64,000 nt of DNA from Dryomyza anilis (GCA_951804985.1 OX638135.1:39840002-39904001); one strand, 5' to 3'. Numbered from the stretch's first letter, positions 40,701 to 53,237 are shown. The notes: generated by a model from the letters alone, not told the origin. Numbers and translations are program-made.

Positions 40701-41484
40701 TCATAGCCAGTTTAGCACCGTTATTGCCAGCCTAGAAAGTAGCCAGAATTCAAGTGGTTTTCCTATCTAGTCTTGCCTTCTTAAAGCCACAGCAAAACCA
40801 GAAAATAGCCAGTAATACGCAAGTTTTTCTATCCAGTGCAGCCCTGTAATTTTCTGACTAGAAACTAGACAGAAAATGGGCTTGTCTAGTAAATTGTTAC
40901 TTGGGTAGTAGATTTATTTTTAATAGTTTATTCAAAAGTATTTTAATGAATAATTAAATCTAACATTTAATGGACTGTAATCTTAAAACACTGGTGTCAA
41001 TAATAATGAATTACCTGGTTTTTGACTTTTAAAAAATTCACAATTGATAAATATTACGACACTTTCGACTAGTAATTATTATAATCTTTAAATTCCAAAT
41101 ACAGAAAGTACTTAAAAATAGAAAATAATTATAATATCATGACGGTCTCATTTTAAACTAATTTTTATTTTCAAGACAGTCGAAAGATTTACTATCAAAT
41201 ATGCTGGCGAATTAAATCTGGGTTTCGAATAGCGATAAAACTTGAACCGTTATCAATGAATGTAACCTTAATTAATAACAAAATGCATAAATGAATATAA
41301 TTTAACACCCTAACATTTTTGGGTACCATGTATATTTGGATATATTTGGATACCCAACCTCAAAACAGATGCATTTGAATATATGAGTTTTGTTTGACCC
41401 TTAAGCATTATAATTGTTTATTATTCAAACATAGATATGATTATTTTATGCCATTGCTATTTTTTTTTTAAATCAAAAAATTTT
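37721..41484 (-). mobile_element. Unit 11 of the array (3764 bp)
   Basis: This is a full-length unit with the long spacer and its right end at 40908. A private variant (CTGGAAAG) lies near 39804. Confidence 0.9.
37891..39242 (-). pseudogene. DUF4806-like gene, unit 11
   Basis: The start codon is at 39242 and the shared frame stop at 38136. Ser78 changes to Phe and one Lys of the LKKN motif changes to Asn. Confidence 0.5.
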
Positions 41485-41654
41485 ACAAAAATATAATAAA
41501 ATTATACAAAAATATACAAATAAATACAAATTATACAAATATATATAAATTACAAATTATACAAATATATACAAATAATACAAGAACAACGAAAAAAGAC
41601 ATTATTTGCCTTACAAACAAAAATATTCTGACAAAAATAGTAAATTTAAAGTGT

Positions 41655-43006
41655 CTACGTTTTATTTTTTAATTTTTTGCGCATTCCATCCCAGTCTTTT
41701 GAATTTGTCAGCACTGCTGATAATGCCTTCTCAAACTCAGTTTGCCATGATACACCATATTGTGCCGGAACCCCCATTCTTAGTTCGAATAAAACATAAA
41801 TAAAACAAAATAAAATCCAAAATATTGTCTATATAAATTAGAATATTATACGTTACCTGAATACATTGTGCAAAACGACATAACGAAAAAACATCTTTGT
41901 CAGGTACCTTCTTTTTCGCTGTGTATGTGAGTCAAAATGGAACGTAGTATGGCAGTTAAATTTTTAGTCAACGACCTATTACTACCGTACATAGTCGACA
42001 AACAATTAATCTAAATGTAAAACATGTTTTTCAATTAATAATGAATCTTATTTAAATAAAAGTTCTAAAACTGGCAAAGATAATGATTTTGTTCTTTACC
42101 GGGAATACTTACAAAATTATTCAAAAATACATTCTTTTTTAAATCATCATTAAATTGTTGAAATTCTTGTTTAGACGCTAGTGGCATTACCAAATTGTAT
42201 TTACAATAATTTCAAATTTTTGAAGCTCCCATCTGAATCACATTTTTAATATCGGTTAAATCGTTGCACATTTCCTTTCTCATATTGGAATTATGATATT
42301 CCACAATCCCATTTACTCCTTGGAGTATTGCGTTTAAAAAATCAGATGCTGTTGCACAAAGTAAATTATTATTTTTTAAATATTTGGAGATTTTCATATT
42401 TCTGATTTACGTTCTTCACAATCATATTCATATGATATGCTGAGTTCGGAAATTGATGAACTTAAATCTGTAATATATTTTAAGTTTATTTGTTTTATTT
42501 AAAATAGTCTTAAAATAATAAACAGAGATTGAAACCATAAGCCAAACTGAAATAAAACTAATCAAACAGAAATCGGTAAAAAGTCACAAATACACCGATT
42601 TAAACAGTTTTATTTATATTCTGGTTTTGAAAATATTGGAAAAGTTAAAAAATATATATTTTCGTTAAAAAGTGTTATATTTTGAATTATCTAAAATTTT
42701 TTAATTTAACTAATAGGTAATTGGTATGTAGAAAGAATTGAGTATCTATGCTGGTTTAAGACTTACCATTACTATCTGAAACATTTATATTTTCACTCTC
42801 CAAATGATTTACATTTCTTGTAGGAATTTCAATGTCGGATTCTGAACTTTCATCTTAATTGAAATTTATAATATTTAAAATTAATTGATATAACACGTAT
42901 AATTTTTTTATATGTACTTACGGTCACTATTTAAATTCCTCAATACATATTTTCGTCTTCTTTCTCTCTGTTTTCGTAAATTAGCAAGTTTTCGTTTTCG
43001 ATCCAT
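41655..43006 (-). pseudogene. DUF4806-like gene, unit 12, with nonsense mutation
   Basis: Codon 122 (Gly) is mutated to TGA near 42212, ending the frame before the DUF4806-like part. One Asp codon at the end of exon 4 is Asn, and the donor of intron 4 reads GTAAGT instead of GTATGT. The start codon is at 43006, with a duplicated second start at 43126. Confidence 0.55.
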
Positions 43007-43230
43007 TATTTATTTTTCACTTATGTTTAAAACGTCAACTTATTTTTAATTCACAACAGAATTTGAAATTATAAATTATATACTTTCGAGGTGAGAAATT
43101 TTTGGAGTGCTTCGTTTTCGATCCATTATTTATTTTTCACTTATGTTTAAAACGTCAACTTATTTTTAATTCACAACACAATTTGAAATTATAAATTATA
43201 TACTTTCGAGGTGAGAAATTTTTGGAGTGC
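42991..43230. repeat. 120-bp tandem duplication over the gene start
   Basis: Bases 42991-43110 recur at 43111-43230 with one visible difference. The block spans the start codon and upstream DNA of the unit 12 gene. It is unique to this unit, so it arose after amplification. Confidence 0.9.
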
Positions 43231-45367
43231 TCAAAGAATTCCAGTCTACGTCTTATTTATATTTGTTACTGCTTGCGAAAATCATTTAATTGCCCAAAAT
43301 TTGACAAAAAAAATAAATCGAAAAATGTGTGTTTTCGTCTTAATTGAATTAAAAATGAAGGAATCAGTAATAAAGCATTGTAATATATATCATGAAGTTT
43401 ATTAATAAAATGTGCACACTAATAAATATACAAATTAGTCAAATTTGTACGCACCCTAAACAACTAATTACGATATTGTTAATAAGTGTCCTTATAAATT
43501 TAACATTAATGAAAGTTTGAAATTATCAATTAATTTGTTTCTATAAAACAAAATAAAAATGCGGAGAATTCTCTGACAAGATTACAACCATTCTTATTTC
43601 TAACCAGTGGTTCGCTTTGAACACTTATTCAGAAAATAACTTGTCAATGGAAATTGTTCTTGGCCAGTTAAACTTTAAGGCTCCAGTCTAGAAAGTAGCT
43701 AGTTTTCAAGACGTTTTCCTAGCCAGTTTAGCACCATTATAACCAGTCTAGGAAGTAGCTAGATTTGAAGACGATTTCCTAGCCACTTTAGCCTCATCAT
43801 AGCCAGTCTAGAAAGTAGCTAGTTTTCAAGACGTTCTCCTAGCCAGTTTAGCACCATTATAGCCAGTCTAGAAAGTAGCTGGTTTTGAAGCCGAAATATG
43901 TTTTAATATGGGAATGCTGAATGTCTGCAGCCATGATGACCATGTGCGTCAACTGTTATCAGTGCAACATTTTTTAGTTCAGACAAAATCCATGCTTCAG
44001 CATCGCATGTGCAGCGAGGTGCGATAATGCAAACCTTAATTATGTTTTTAATAACATATTCGGCGTTATTTGTAATTAAAAAAAATATATGTTGTGTATT
44101 TACTTCTATTTGATTTTGTTTTACTGCACGACAAGGGCATGCATTTTTCCGCTACATAAGGACTCTTTTGGGAGCATTTTCGGAAGGTTTTTTTCGATTA
44201 AAAATGAATCTTACACAAGAGCATTTCCAGATTATTTTTAGGCTCCCATGCTAGATGGTTTTTAGGCTCCGATACAAGACTCCTAAAAGAGCCTTCTAAC
44301 TATGCTCAGGTCTGAATGACGCATTTTTATCAGAAATTGTATATTTCAAGACTCTTTTCTGAATGAAACATGAGCGCTCAGGCTCAGCCAAAAGATTGTG
44401 AAAACAATCTTTTCTGAGTTCTTGCGTTGGCTGGGCAGTTTAGCACCATTATAGCCAGTCTAGAAAGTAGCTAGTTTTGAAGACGATTTCCTATCCATTT
44501 TAGCCAGTCTAGACAGTAGCTAGTTTTCAAAAAGTATTCCTAGCCAGTTTCAGCCTAGAAAGTAGCTAGTTTTCAAGACGTTTTCATAGCCAGTTTAGCA
44601 CCGTTATTGCCAGCCTAGAAAGTAGCCAGAATTCAAGTGGTTTTCCTATCTAGTCTTGCCTTCTTAAAGCCACAGCAAAACCAGAAAATAGCCAGTAATA
44701 CGCAAGTTTTTCTATCCAGTGCAGCCCTGTAATTTTCTGACTAGAAACTAGACAGAAAATGGGCTTGTCTAGTAAATTGTTACTTGGGTAGTAGATTAAT
44801 TTTTAATAGTTTATTCAAAAGTATTTTAATGAATAATTAAATCTAACATTTAATGGACTGTAATCTTAAAACACTGGTGTCAATAATCATGAATTACCTG
44901 GTTTTTGACTTTTAAAAAATTCACAATTGATAAATATTACGACACTTTCGACTAGTAATTATTATAATCTTTAAATTCCAAATACAGAAAGTACTTAAAA
45001 ATAGAAAATAATTATAATATCATGACGGTCTCATTTTAAACTAATTTTTATTTTCAAGACAGTCGAAAGATTTACTATCAAATATGCTGGCGAATTAAAT
45101 CTGGGTTTCGAATAGCGATAAAACTTGAACCGTTATCAATGAATGTAACCTTAATTAATAACAAAATGCATAAATGAATATAATTTAACACCCTAACATT
45201 TTTGGGTACCATGTATATTTGGATATATTTGGATACCCAACCTCAAAACAGATGCATTTGAATATATGAGTTTTGTTTGACCCTTAAGCATTATAATTGT
45301 TTATTATTCAAACATAGATATGATTATTTTATGCCATTGCTATTTTTTTTTTAAATCAAAAAATTTT

Positions 45368-46193
45368 TTAGTCGCGAAATTTCGGGATTGAAAAATAGTC
45401 CGGGATTGACATCCCTAATAACTACTACAGTTTTTTCAATAAACCAACGGAAAGTTTCTTAGGTGAAATTTCTGCAGGTTTCTCAAGGACTATAAAAAAA
45501 TTGGCAAATCTCTGGCACCAAAAAAAAATTCACGACGTGTCGCGAAGATCAACCAGTGTAGCCAATTTCGCCACTGCGATGTAAAACATTGCACTTTTTG
45601 CGCAAAATTTCAATGCATATGAATGAAAATATATTAATATTTTATAAACGTATTCGTGGCCAAGGTCACCAAAAATCAGCTAATCGTGCTATTCTTTAGT
45701 ATGGTTCGTCACAACGTTTATTCAATGATCTTACTGATTGTGCGAATGCAGTGGCGCATATTGTAGCAGATCACTGGGCCCGCAATTGTAGTGTGCAAGA
45801 TCTTCAGTCTCTGGCCCGGTGGTCACTTTGTGGCAACTTTAGTGGTAGACACACAATTCCATTAAAGTGTTTGTTCTATATCATGCGAAAAATACTTCTT
45901 TGCCACCTAATTGCCAGTTAAAAAGCCCCGGTGCGAGGCTTAGTTGGCACAAATTTTGATCCATTAAAGTGTCGGTTCACCTACTTGGAACTTGAACTGT
46001 AATTTTAAATGTGGAACATGCGTGGATTAAAAATAAAAATAATAAAGATCCTACGCTGTGCCATTAACGTGAATGCTTTTTGTGTAATAAAACTGCACAT
46101 ATTGTCAAAAATATGCTATGGCATAATAATATAAGTCTTTACGAACAGATTTTTCGACAAACTTCAATTGTAATTTAACAAACGGTTCAATTT
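45368..46193. other. Native right flank of the array, no gene
   Basis: This is non-coding DNA with a CGGGATTGACATCCC-type motif near 45401-45416. A 100-bp stretch (45418-45519) recurs in diverged form at 50796-50963. Open frames are short and none shows a domain pattern. Confidence 0.55.
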
Positions 46194-47025
46194 GTGAAAA
46201 TATTTTAAAAAGTTGATTTTTGTTATTTCTTTAATTATACTATTTCGTCTGTCCTTTTTTACAACCCAACGTTCCATGGACATATGTAGTAATATAATAA
46301 ATATTTTGTGTATGATAATATACATTTATGCCATTTTAAAGTTAATTAGCTATATTATTAATAAACATGTTCTTATTAGGTTCTTTATTATATACATGCA
46401 ACATAAATGGAACATAATACATTTTTTAATTTGCCACTATTTTGCCCAACTTATATATCACAATGCTGTGATATATAAGTCATACATTCCGATAATGGAA
46501 CATATATAGTGGCAAACTAGTAATTTTAAGTTGCAAAGCGGTGGTTAAGAACATGTATGGAACATACGCAATAATATGTCACAATGCTGTGATATATAAG
46601 TGTATGACTTATATATCACATGTGGAACATAAATTTAGTTCCAAAGCGAAGGCTAAGAACATGTTTGGGACAATGCAATAATATGTCACAATGCTTTGAT
46701 ATATAAGTCATACATTCCGATATTGGAACTATACGATAATGGGCGGAGCTAACTTTGTTGTTATGACGTGGCAAAATAGTGGCAAATTATAAAATGTATT
46801 ATGTTCCATATATGTTGCATGTATATTATGAATAACCCAATAGGAACATATTTATAAATATTATAGCTAAATAACTTTAAAATTGTATAAATGTATATAA
46901 TTATTCGCAAAATATTTATTATATCCACTACATATGTCCATGGAACGTTGAGTTGTAAAAAAAATGACAGTCGGAATAGTATAATTTAATAAATAATAAA
47001 AGTCACTTTATTAAAAAAATTTCAC
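46194..47025. mobile_element. Foldback-like inverted-repeat element
   Basis: Arms of about 250 bp face each other: 46194-46450 and 46765-47025 share reverse-complement blocks such as CAACGTTCCATGGACATATG at 46269 and its counterpart near 46930. Inside are nested perfect palindromes, at 46449-46480 (14-bp stem) and 46588-46620 (14-bp stem, 5-nt loop), and TTGCCACTAT/ATAGTGGCAA arms. The open frame across the left arm is low complexity and unlikely to code. The architecture fits a foldback or long-arm MITE; the family is not recognised. Confidence 0.65.
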
Positions 47026-47055
47026 ACCTAAACGCACACCTAAAAAACAAAATTT

Positions 47056-47290
47056 GTGAAAATATTTTAAAAAGTTGATTTTTGTTATTTCTTTAATTAT
47101 ACTATTTTGACGGTCCATTTTTACAACCCAACGATCCATGGACATATGTAGTGGATATAATAAATATCTTGTGTATAATAATATACATTTATGCCATTTT
47201 AAAGTTAATTAGCTATATTATTAATAAACATGTTCCACTTCATAACAATAAAGTTAGATCCGCCCATTATCGTAAATCTTCCATTATCGG
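47056..47290. repeat. Third copy of the inverted-repeat arm
   Basis: Bases 47056-47235 repeat the left arm (46194-46375) in direct orientation. Bases 47236-47276 are the reverse complement of the interior near 46736-46775 (GGGCGGAGCTAACTTTGTTG). This looks like a partial second insertion or a rearranged copy of the same element. Confidence 0.65.
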
Positions 47291-47320
47291 AATTGTTGGT
47301 ATAAATGTATACAAAACAAT

Positions 47321-48060
47321 TTGCTAACAAACATTCTTGCAAAAAGTATCACCGAATTTCGCTATGATCCAGAGAATAAACAAAGTTTTACAAGTTGGTA
47401 CATACGCTACGAAGAGCATTTTAAAGAATATGCAAAATCGTTAGATGATTCTTCAAAGGTCCGGTTACTTCTTCGCAAGTTTACGAACGGTATGCGGGAT
47501 GTATACTACCGAAGAAACCGAAAGTAATGACTTTTGAAGACACGGTCAAATTGTTTGATCAGAAATAATCCTTATTCAGTACGCAGTATACAATTTAAAA
47601 AGCAGGATGTAGAAGATTTTATGGCGTATGCTGGTCGAGTCAATAAACAGTGTGAAAACTTTTTCCATGGACAAATGTTGATGGACTTTGAATTCGTCCA
47701 TCAACATTTGTCCTTAATTTTTATTATTGGCTTACAATCATCAACTTACAACGACATTCGCAGCAGACTTCTTTCTAAACTCGATAACAGTACTGATAAC
47801 GTCTCTTTGGATAAGTTAGTACTCGAATCTCAACGTATTAAGTCTTTAAAAAGCGACACATAACTAGTGGATTCAGGAGCATCAAATACGGTCAACGCTG
47901 TTCTTAATGGTAAGAAATCATATCAAAAACACGAAAAACTGAGTCGTAAACACGAAACCAACAATCATTGTGATTCAGAAGCACCAAGAAGACCGTGCTG
48001 GCAATGCGGAACTATGCATTTTGTTAAAAATTGCAAAATTGCATAATTTGTAACAAAGTT
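47321..48060 (+). pseudogene. gag: Gypsy gag remnant
   Basis: Two frames (47321-47527 and 47534-47863) read as a Gypsy-type capsid: an F.YDPE...F..W..R.E.F motif, then a second half with a DF..Y..RVN..CE pattern. Near 47991-48040 is a Cys/His knuckle with one residue missing (CX2CX3HX4C), followed after a frameshift by an intact CX2CX4HX4C knuckle (48040-48081). Stops at 47528, 47861 and 48045 break it. The product would be the structural particle protein; this copy cannot make it. Confidence 0.75.
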
Positions 48061-48081
48061 GGTCATAAAGACGGCTATTGC

Positions 48082-48960
48082 ACGTGCTTTCGAGATATCA
48101 AGTCTGAGAATCCAGAGAAGCACGGTAAACATCAGCACAACTACAAAAAGAATAACTATTCTTCGCAAGTGGTGACCATAGTACCTGATCACAGTGTCAA
48201 AAGTATTGAAGATAACATATCAGGAAGAAAATATGTCACTATTAAATTTGCAATGCTCCGGACGCATCCAGCAATCAAATTCCAATCATAGAAGAATTCG
48301 AGACACGCGTTCAACACAATGATCAATGGCGTGATGCAACCATTTTTGTCACTAGTCTACAAAACCTTAACATTTTTGGCATTGACTTAATCGATGAGTT
48401 TGGTTACTGGAATTCACCATTAAATATTATCTGCAATTCAATTTCCGCAAACATGAGCAAAGACGCAGTTTTCGAGGTCATCAATAACACATTTCCTGAT
48501 GTACTAAGCGGTAATACAGGGCACTGCAAGAAATTCCAATTGCACCTGAAGATGAAACCGAACTCCAGTATTCAAACCGAAAAGACCAGTTCATTTTGCA
48601 GTTCATCAGCAGGTTAACGACGAATTGAAACGACTTAAAGTGGCGAACATTATATCACCAGTGACATGTTCAGACTGGCCTGCTCCATTTGTTGTGGTTC
48701 GGAAACCAAACAACAAAATCCGAATATGTGCAGACTATTCAACTGGACTGACTATTCAAATGAATACCTTCAGTTTGAAGCCGACGAGAACTCGAAAAAG
48801 ATACGATTAGTACACACAAAAATCTATTTTCAATTAATCGTTTACCATTTGGCGTAACATCAGCTCCAGGAGCATTTCAAAAGGCTTTGGAAATCATTTT
48901 ATCAGGTATGGAAGGAGTTATAACATACTTGAACGATGTAATTGTCGCAACGTCAACAAA
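48082..48960 (+). pseudogene. pol: Gypsy pol N-terminus and reverse transcriptase remnant
   Basis: After the knuckle, frames near 48260-48540 match the pol stretch before the RT (FVTSLQNLNIFGIDLIDEFG). RT blocks follow: WPAPFVVVRKPN, IRICADYSTGL (48625-48770), then RLPFGVTSAPGAFQKAL and a YLND box at 48926-48937. The piece between STGL and YLQ, which holds catalytic motif A, is deleted, and the YxDD box has Asn for the first Asp. Both changes would abolish polymerase activity. At least three frameshifts are present. Confidence 0.8.
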
Positions 48961-48963
48961 TGC

Positions 48964-49937
48964 ATGCAATTACAATTTAGTAATGAGCATACGTCAACGT
49001 TGCTAGGACCATGGCTTAACAATAAACTGTACAATTATGAAACCTTTAAGACATCTATTAAGTATCTAGGCCAAGGCATTCGCCCAGATCCAAAAAAGAC
49101 AGATGCTATTCAAGATTTACCTCGACCTACAAACGTATCCGAACTTCGTTCTTTTTTGGGTGCAGTTAATTACTATGGGAAGTTTTTAGCGAAGATGAGA
49201 CATTTACGACATCCTCTCGACGAACTTCTTACATCGGACACAAAATGGAACTGGAGTGGTTGTGAGAAGTCATTTGAGGATTTCAAGAAAATTTTGTTAT
49301 CTGATCTTCTCCTGACACCCTATGATCCATCGCTGGAAATATGTACGCAGCAGATGCTTCTAATTTTCCACAAAATGCCCAATGGATCGAATAAAGTAAT
49401 ATATCACATATCTCGTGCTATCACAGATACAGAGGAGCGATATAGTCAAATTGAAAAAGAGGCTTTGGCGATTATATATGAATGCACGATATTTCACAAA
49501 TGATTTATGCCCGCAAGTTTACTTTGCTAACAGACCATAAACCTCTTTTGACCATTTTCGGATCTAAAGGCATTCCAACTGGCACGCCAAATCGGTTGCA
49601 GCGATGGACATTAATAATGATGAGCTACGATTTTGATATTCAATATATTAACACAAAATATTTTGGTAATGTCGATGTATTATCAAAACTCATTGAAAAC
49701 ACCAAACAACCAGATGAGGATTTTGTTGTCGCTCACGTATCTGTCGAGCACGATGTGAATCAAATATTACAAGATAATTTTACTCAATTACCAATCACAA
49801 TCAACATGGTAATAAAAGCATCAAAAGAAAACGCGGAGATTGAAAAGGTGTTCAAGTATATTCAAGATGGATGGCCAAACAAATCAAAGGATATTCCATG
49901 GAAATTGAACCATTTTTTAATAGGCGCGATACGTTAA
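48964..49937 (+). pseudogene. pol: Gypsy RT connection and RNase H remnant
   Basis: The frame 48964-49503 carries the RT thumb/connection (ISELRSFLGAVNYYGKF-like, residues about 55-75) and the start of RNase H. The TDAS segment is missing. The frame 49482-49937 continues with LLTDHKPLLTIF and the LQRW...D.QYI pattern. The two frames overlap by a frameshift near 49500. Confidence 0.8.
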
Positions 49938-49950
49938 ACATAGTCAGCAA

Positions 49951-50473
49951 TTGTCTGATGTCGCCGATCGCGTTGTAATTCCGAGACAACTAAGACAAAC
50001 AGCTCTTAAGCAACTTCATCGAGGACACCAAGGTACTGAACGTATGAAATCATTTGCTAGAACATATGTATATTGGCCTAAAATCGATGTTGACATAGCT
50101 AACTATAGTAAAGAATGGATGTGCGTTCGTTGTTAAATCGCCTACAAAGACAACTCTTAGTTCATGGCCTACGGCAAAAGATGTATTGGAGCGGATACAC
50201 ATCGGTATCGTAGGTCCAATTCGAGGCAAATACTACTTTATCATGGTAGATGCTTTTTCGAAGTGGCCAGAAGTAGCACAAACGACAACTATTTCGTCAA
50301 GTGAAATAGTGAAACATATGGAAGAATTCGTGAGCAGATATGGTCAACCAAACACAATCATATCTCATATTGGCACCCAATTTGTAAGTTCAAATTTTAA
50401 ACAATTTTGCGAAAACAAGGGATTCGTCACATTCAGGATATTAAAAATAAAGTCAAAGCCTAGGCACCGATAA
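49951..50473 (+). pseudogene. pol: Gypsy integrase remnant
   Basis: The frame 49951-50136 has the HHCC zinc domain (LHRGHQG ... CVRC), broken by a stop just after CVRC. The frame 50186-50473 carries the catalytic core (GPIRGKYYFIMVDAFSKWPE). The second catalytic Asp is replaced by His (codon 50366-50368), and the frame ends before the catalytic Glu. The C-terminal part is missing. Confidence 0.8.
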
Positions 50474-51965
<1,492 letters not shown>

Positions 51966-51969
51966 AGTG

Positions 51970-52395
51970 GGTGGTGCCAAATGTTTTGTGTAGTAATTGT
52001 TGTTTGTGTGAATTTTCCTTCTGTGGATTTTCTATCCTGTTCGAGTTGATTGTTGAATGTTTATTATTTGTTTGTTTTAAGTGTCGCGGGACCGAATGTC
52101 GCGTTGACGGATTTTTGGGTTTGTTTAATTATGTATGTCGCGGTGACAGGTGTGTTAGTTAAACTTTAAATTTATGAAATTTCGATTTTGTCGCGGAGAC
52201 GGGTGGGTGTGCGTTCGATCCTTTTTAATATAAACGTAGCGAGTGAAATTATATGCGGCGAACATTCACAGAGCCGACGGTCGATCGGTTCCCCGAAGTA
52301 ATCGATAAATAATCGAGTGTATGAATATGACGGACGGAGATGTTCAAACATATCAAGTTTACGTTTGTATGTAAATATTCCGCCCGCCTTGCAGT
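51970..52395 (-). repeat. Candidate BEL/Pao 3' LTR
   Basis: On the minus strand, downstream of the gag-like ORF, a purine-rich AAGGCGGGCGG (52379-52391) is followed by a GC-mixed stretch with repeated CGCGAC motifs, and a CA-ending edge near 51980 precedes TTTGGCACCACC. This is the expected place for a 3' LTR. No second LTR is available in the window for comparison, so borders are approximate. Confidence 0.3.
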
Positions 52396-52464
52396 GTCTG
52401 CAATACTTAAATCAATTTTTTAAATTAATTTTGTTTTTTATATTAGTGTCTTAGGGTCTAAAGT

Positions 52465-53071
52465 TTATATTAAGGAAAAATCCCTCATGTGGTCGCTTGT
52501 TACTCGCATTCCTTGCGACGCAACGGGTCTTTTGAGTCCTGTACTGCTTGGGTTCCGGTCGCCTTGGTTGAGTCGATAATGACCATGCAAGCTCGTGTGA
52601 TGTTTCTCATGGCATATCGCACACCCTTCCTTGCTGGTGCAGCGATCAATAAGATGCGACCGGGCCAAACACTTAATGCAGTAATGATACTGCATCGCCA
52701 CCTCATACTTCTCCACCAGGTTCTTCTCACTGAACATGAAGCAGGTGGACAGGCGATGATCTTGGCGGCAAATTCCACATGCTACATGTTGGGTCGAGTG
52801 TGTCGTCCAGTTGAATCGGTACGACGGCTACAGTGGGTGGAGTTAAGTCGGGATGACTTTTTGTTGTGCCAACTGGTGTTGTTGCGACTGCCATTGCTCG
52901 TGCTGGCATCGTTGTCGTTGGTGTTGTTGCACCGCTTGTTAATGGGGCGCTTGCTATTGGCGTGCTTTTTGGCACCGTCGTTGTTGGGACGTTTGGTGTT
53001 GACACCACTGCTGACGTGTTTGTGGTGTGAGGCCATAAAAAATAAGGGTGGGTCAAATTGTATATTGTCAT
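52465..53071 (-). pseudogene. Gag-like Thr/Asn-rich ORF with zinc knuckles, downstream of BEL pol
   Basis: From an ATG at 53071 the minus strand reads a Thr/Pro/Ala-rich region to about 52790. After a frameshift it continues with a Cys/His-rich domain: CGICRQDH, then YCIKCLARSH, then CAICHEKHHTSLHGH (about 52785-52600). This resembles the double zinc knuckle of BEL/Pao Gag proteins, which bind nucleic acid. It ends at 52465. It lies after the pol stop codon at 53090 rather than before pol. That could be a real 3' ORF of this family, a rearranged gag, or a fused second element. Overlapping plus-strand frames are shadows. Confidence 0.55.
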
Positions 53072-53089
53072 GGCGACATAAATGGGTAT

Positions 53090-53114
53090 TTATTGGGTGG
53101 GTAGGACTACTACT
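53090..53114 (-). pseudogene. pol: BEL pol 3' terminus, left of the LINE
   Basis: The last codons of BEL pol, ending LPTQ and TAA at 53090-53092, lie on the left side of the LINE insertion. They continue in frame from 57517 across the duplicated target GGACTACTACT. Confidence 0.7.
53104..53114. repeat. Target-site duplication, left copy
   Basis: GGACTACTACT here and again at 57507-57517 flanks the LINE exactly. It sits inside the BEL pol 3' end. Confidence 0.85.
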
Positions 53115-53237
53115 CCCCACGTGGTGGTTACCTTGACGTGGTGTGGGGGCTTAAGTTACAATGTCTCAATAAGGCTAAGCTGACGAAACTTTTTTTTTTT
53201 AAGTTTCTGGTAGGGTCACCCTTGTCAGACAGGCTTG

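Larger units (their letters stand above)
1583..45367. repeat. Macrosatellite array of transposon-plus-flank units
   Basis: The array comprises unit 1 (partial), unit 2 (partial) and units 3-12. The repeated block begins with ACAAAAATATAATAAAAT (1583, 7740, 11503, 15213, 18977, 22687, 26451, 30215, 33970, 37721, 41485) and ends in AAATCAAAAAATTTT. Unit lengths from unit 3 on are 3763, 3710, 3764, 3710, 3764, 3764, 3755, 3751, 3764 and 3883 bp. The 54-bp difference is an indel in the flank spacer. Units 4, 6 and 8 share markers (CTTTATG for CTGAATG, an E-to-K codon, TTTGAATTCC) and units 3, 5 and 7 share others, making a 7,474-bp dimeric repeat. Neighbouring copies differ by only scattered bases. 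Confidence 0.95.
41485..45367 (-). mobile_element. Unit 12, last unit of the array (3883 bp)
   Basis: This is a 3.76-kb unit enlarged by an internal 120-bp duplication. Its right end is at 44791. Its spacer ends in the native flank: where other units continue into ACAAAAATATAAT, this one reads TTAGTCGCGAAATTTC from 45368. It therefore marks the original right breakpoint of the amplified block. Confidence 0.9.
47321..50473 (+). mobile_element. Degenerate Gypsy/Ty3 retrotransposon internal region
   Basis: Gag, zinc knuckle, reverse transcriptase, RNase H and integrase remnants follow in the canonical Ty3/Gypsy order on the plus strand, each separated by frameshifts or stops. The protease core is not recognisable. 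LTRs are not certain; a diverged direct repeat (45418-45519 and 50796-50963) brackets it. Confidence 0.85.

Noticed and set aside
7740..45367. CRISPR-like or bacterial repeat array
   Set aside because: Units are 3.7 kb with spliced genes and transposon ends; the sequence is eukaryotic.
46213..46509. 98-codon ORF rich in Ile and Tyr
   Set aside because: It spans an inverted-repeat arm and a palindrome; composition follows AT content and there is no homologous pattern.
47863..47900. LVDSGAS text suggesting a Gypsy protease
   Set aside because: It lies before the zinc knuckles, in the Gag linker, where a protease would not be; it probably arose by chance mutation.
52489..53136. 215-codon plus-strand ORF
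   Set aside because: It is antisense to the gag-like minus-strand ORF and has a Leu-rich shadow composition without domains.
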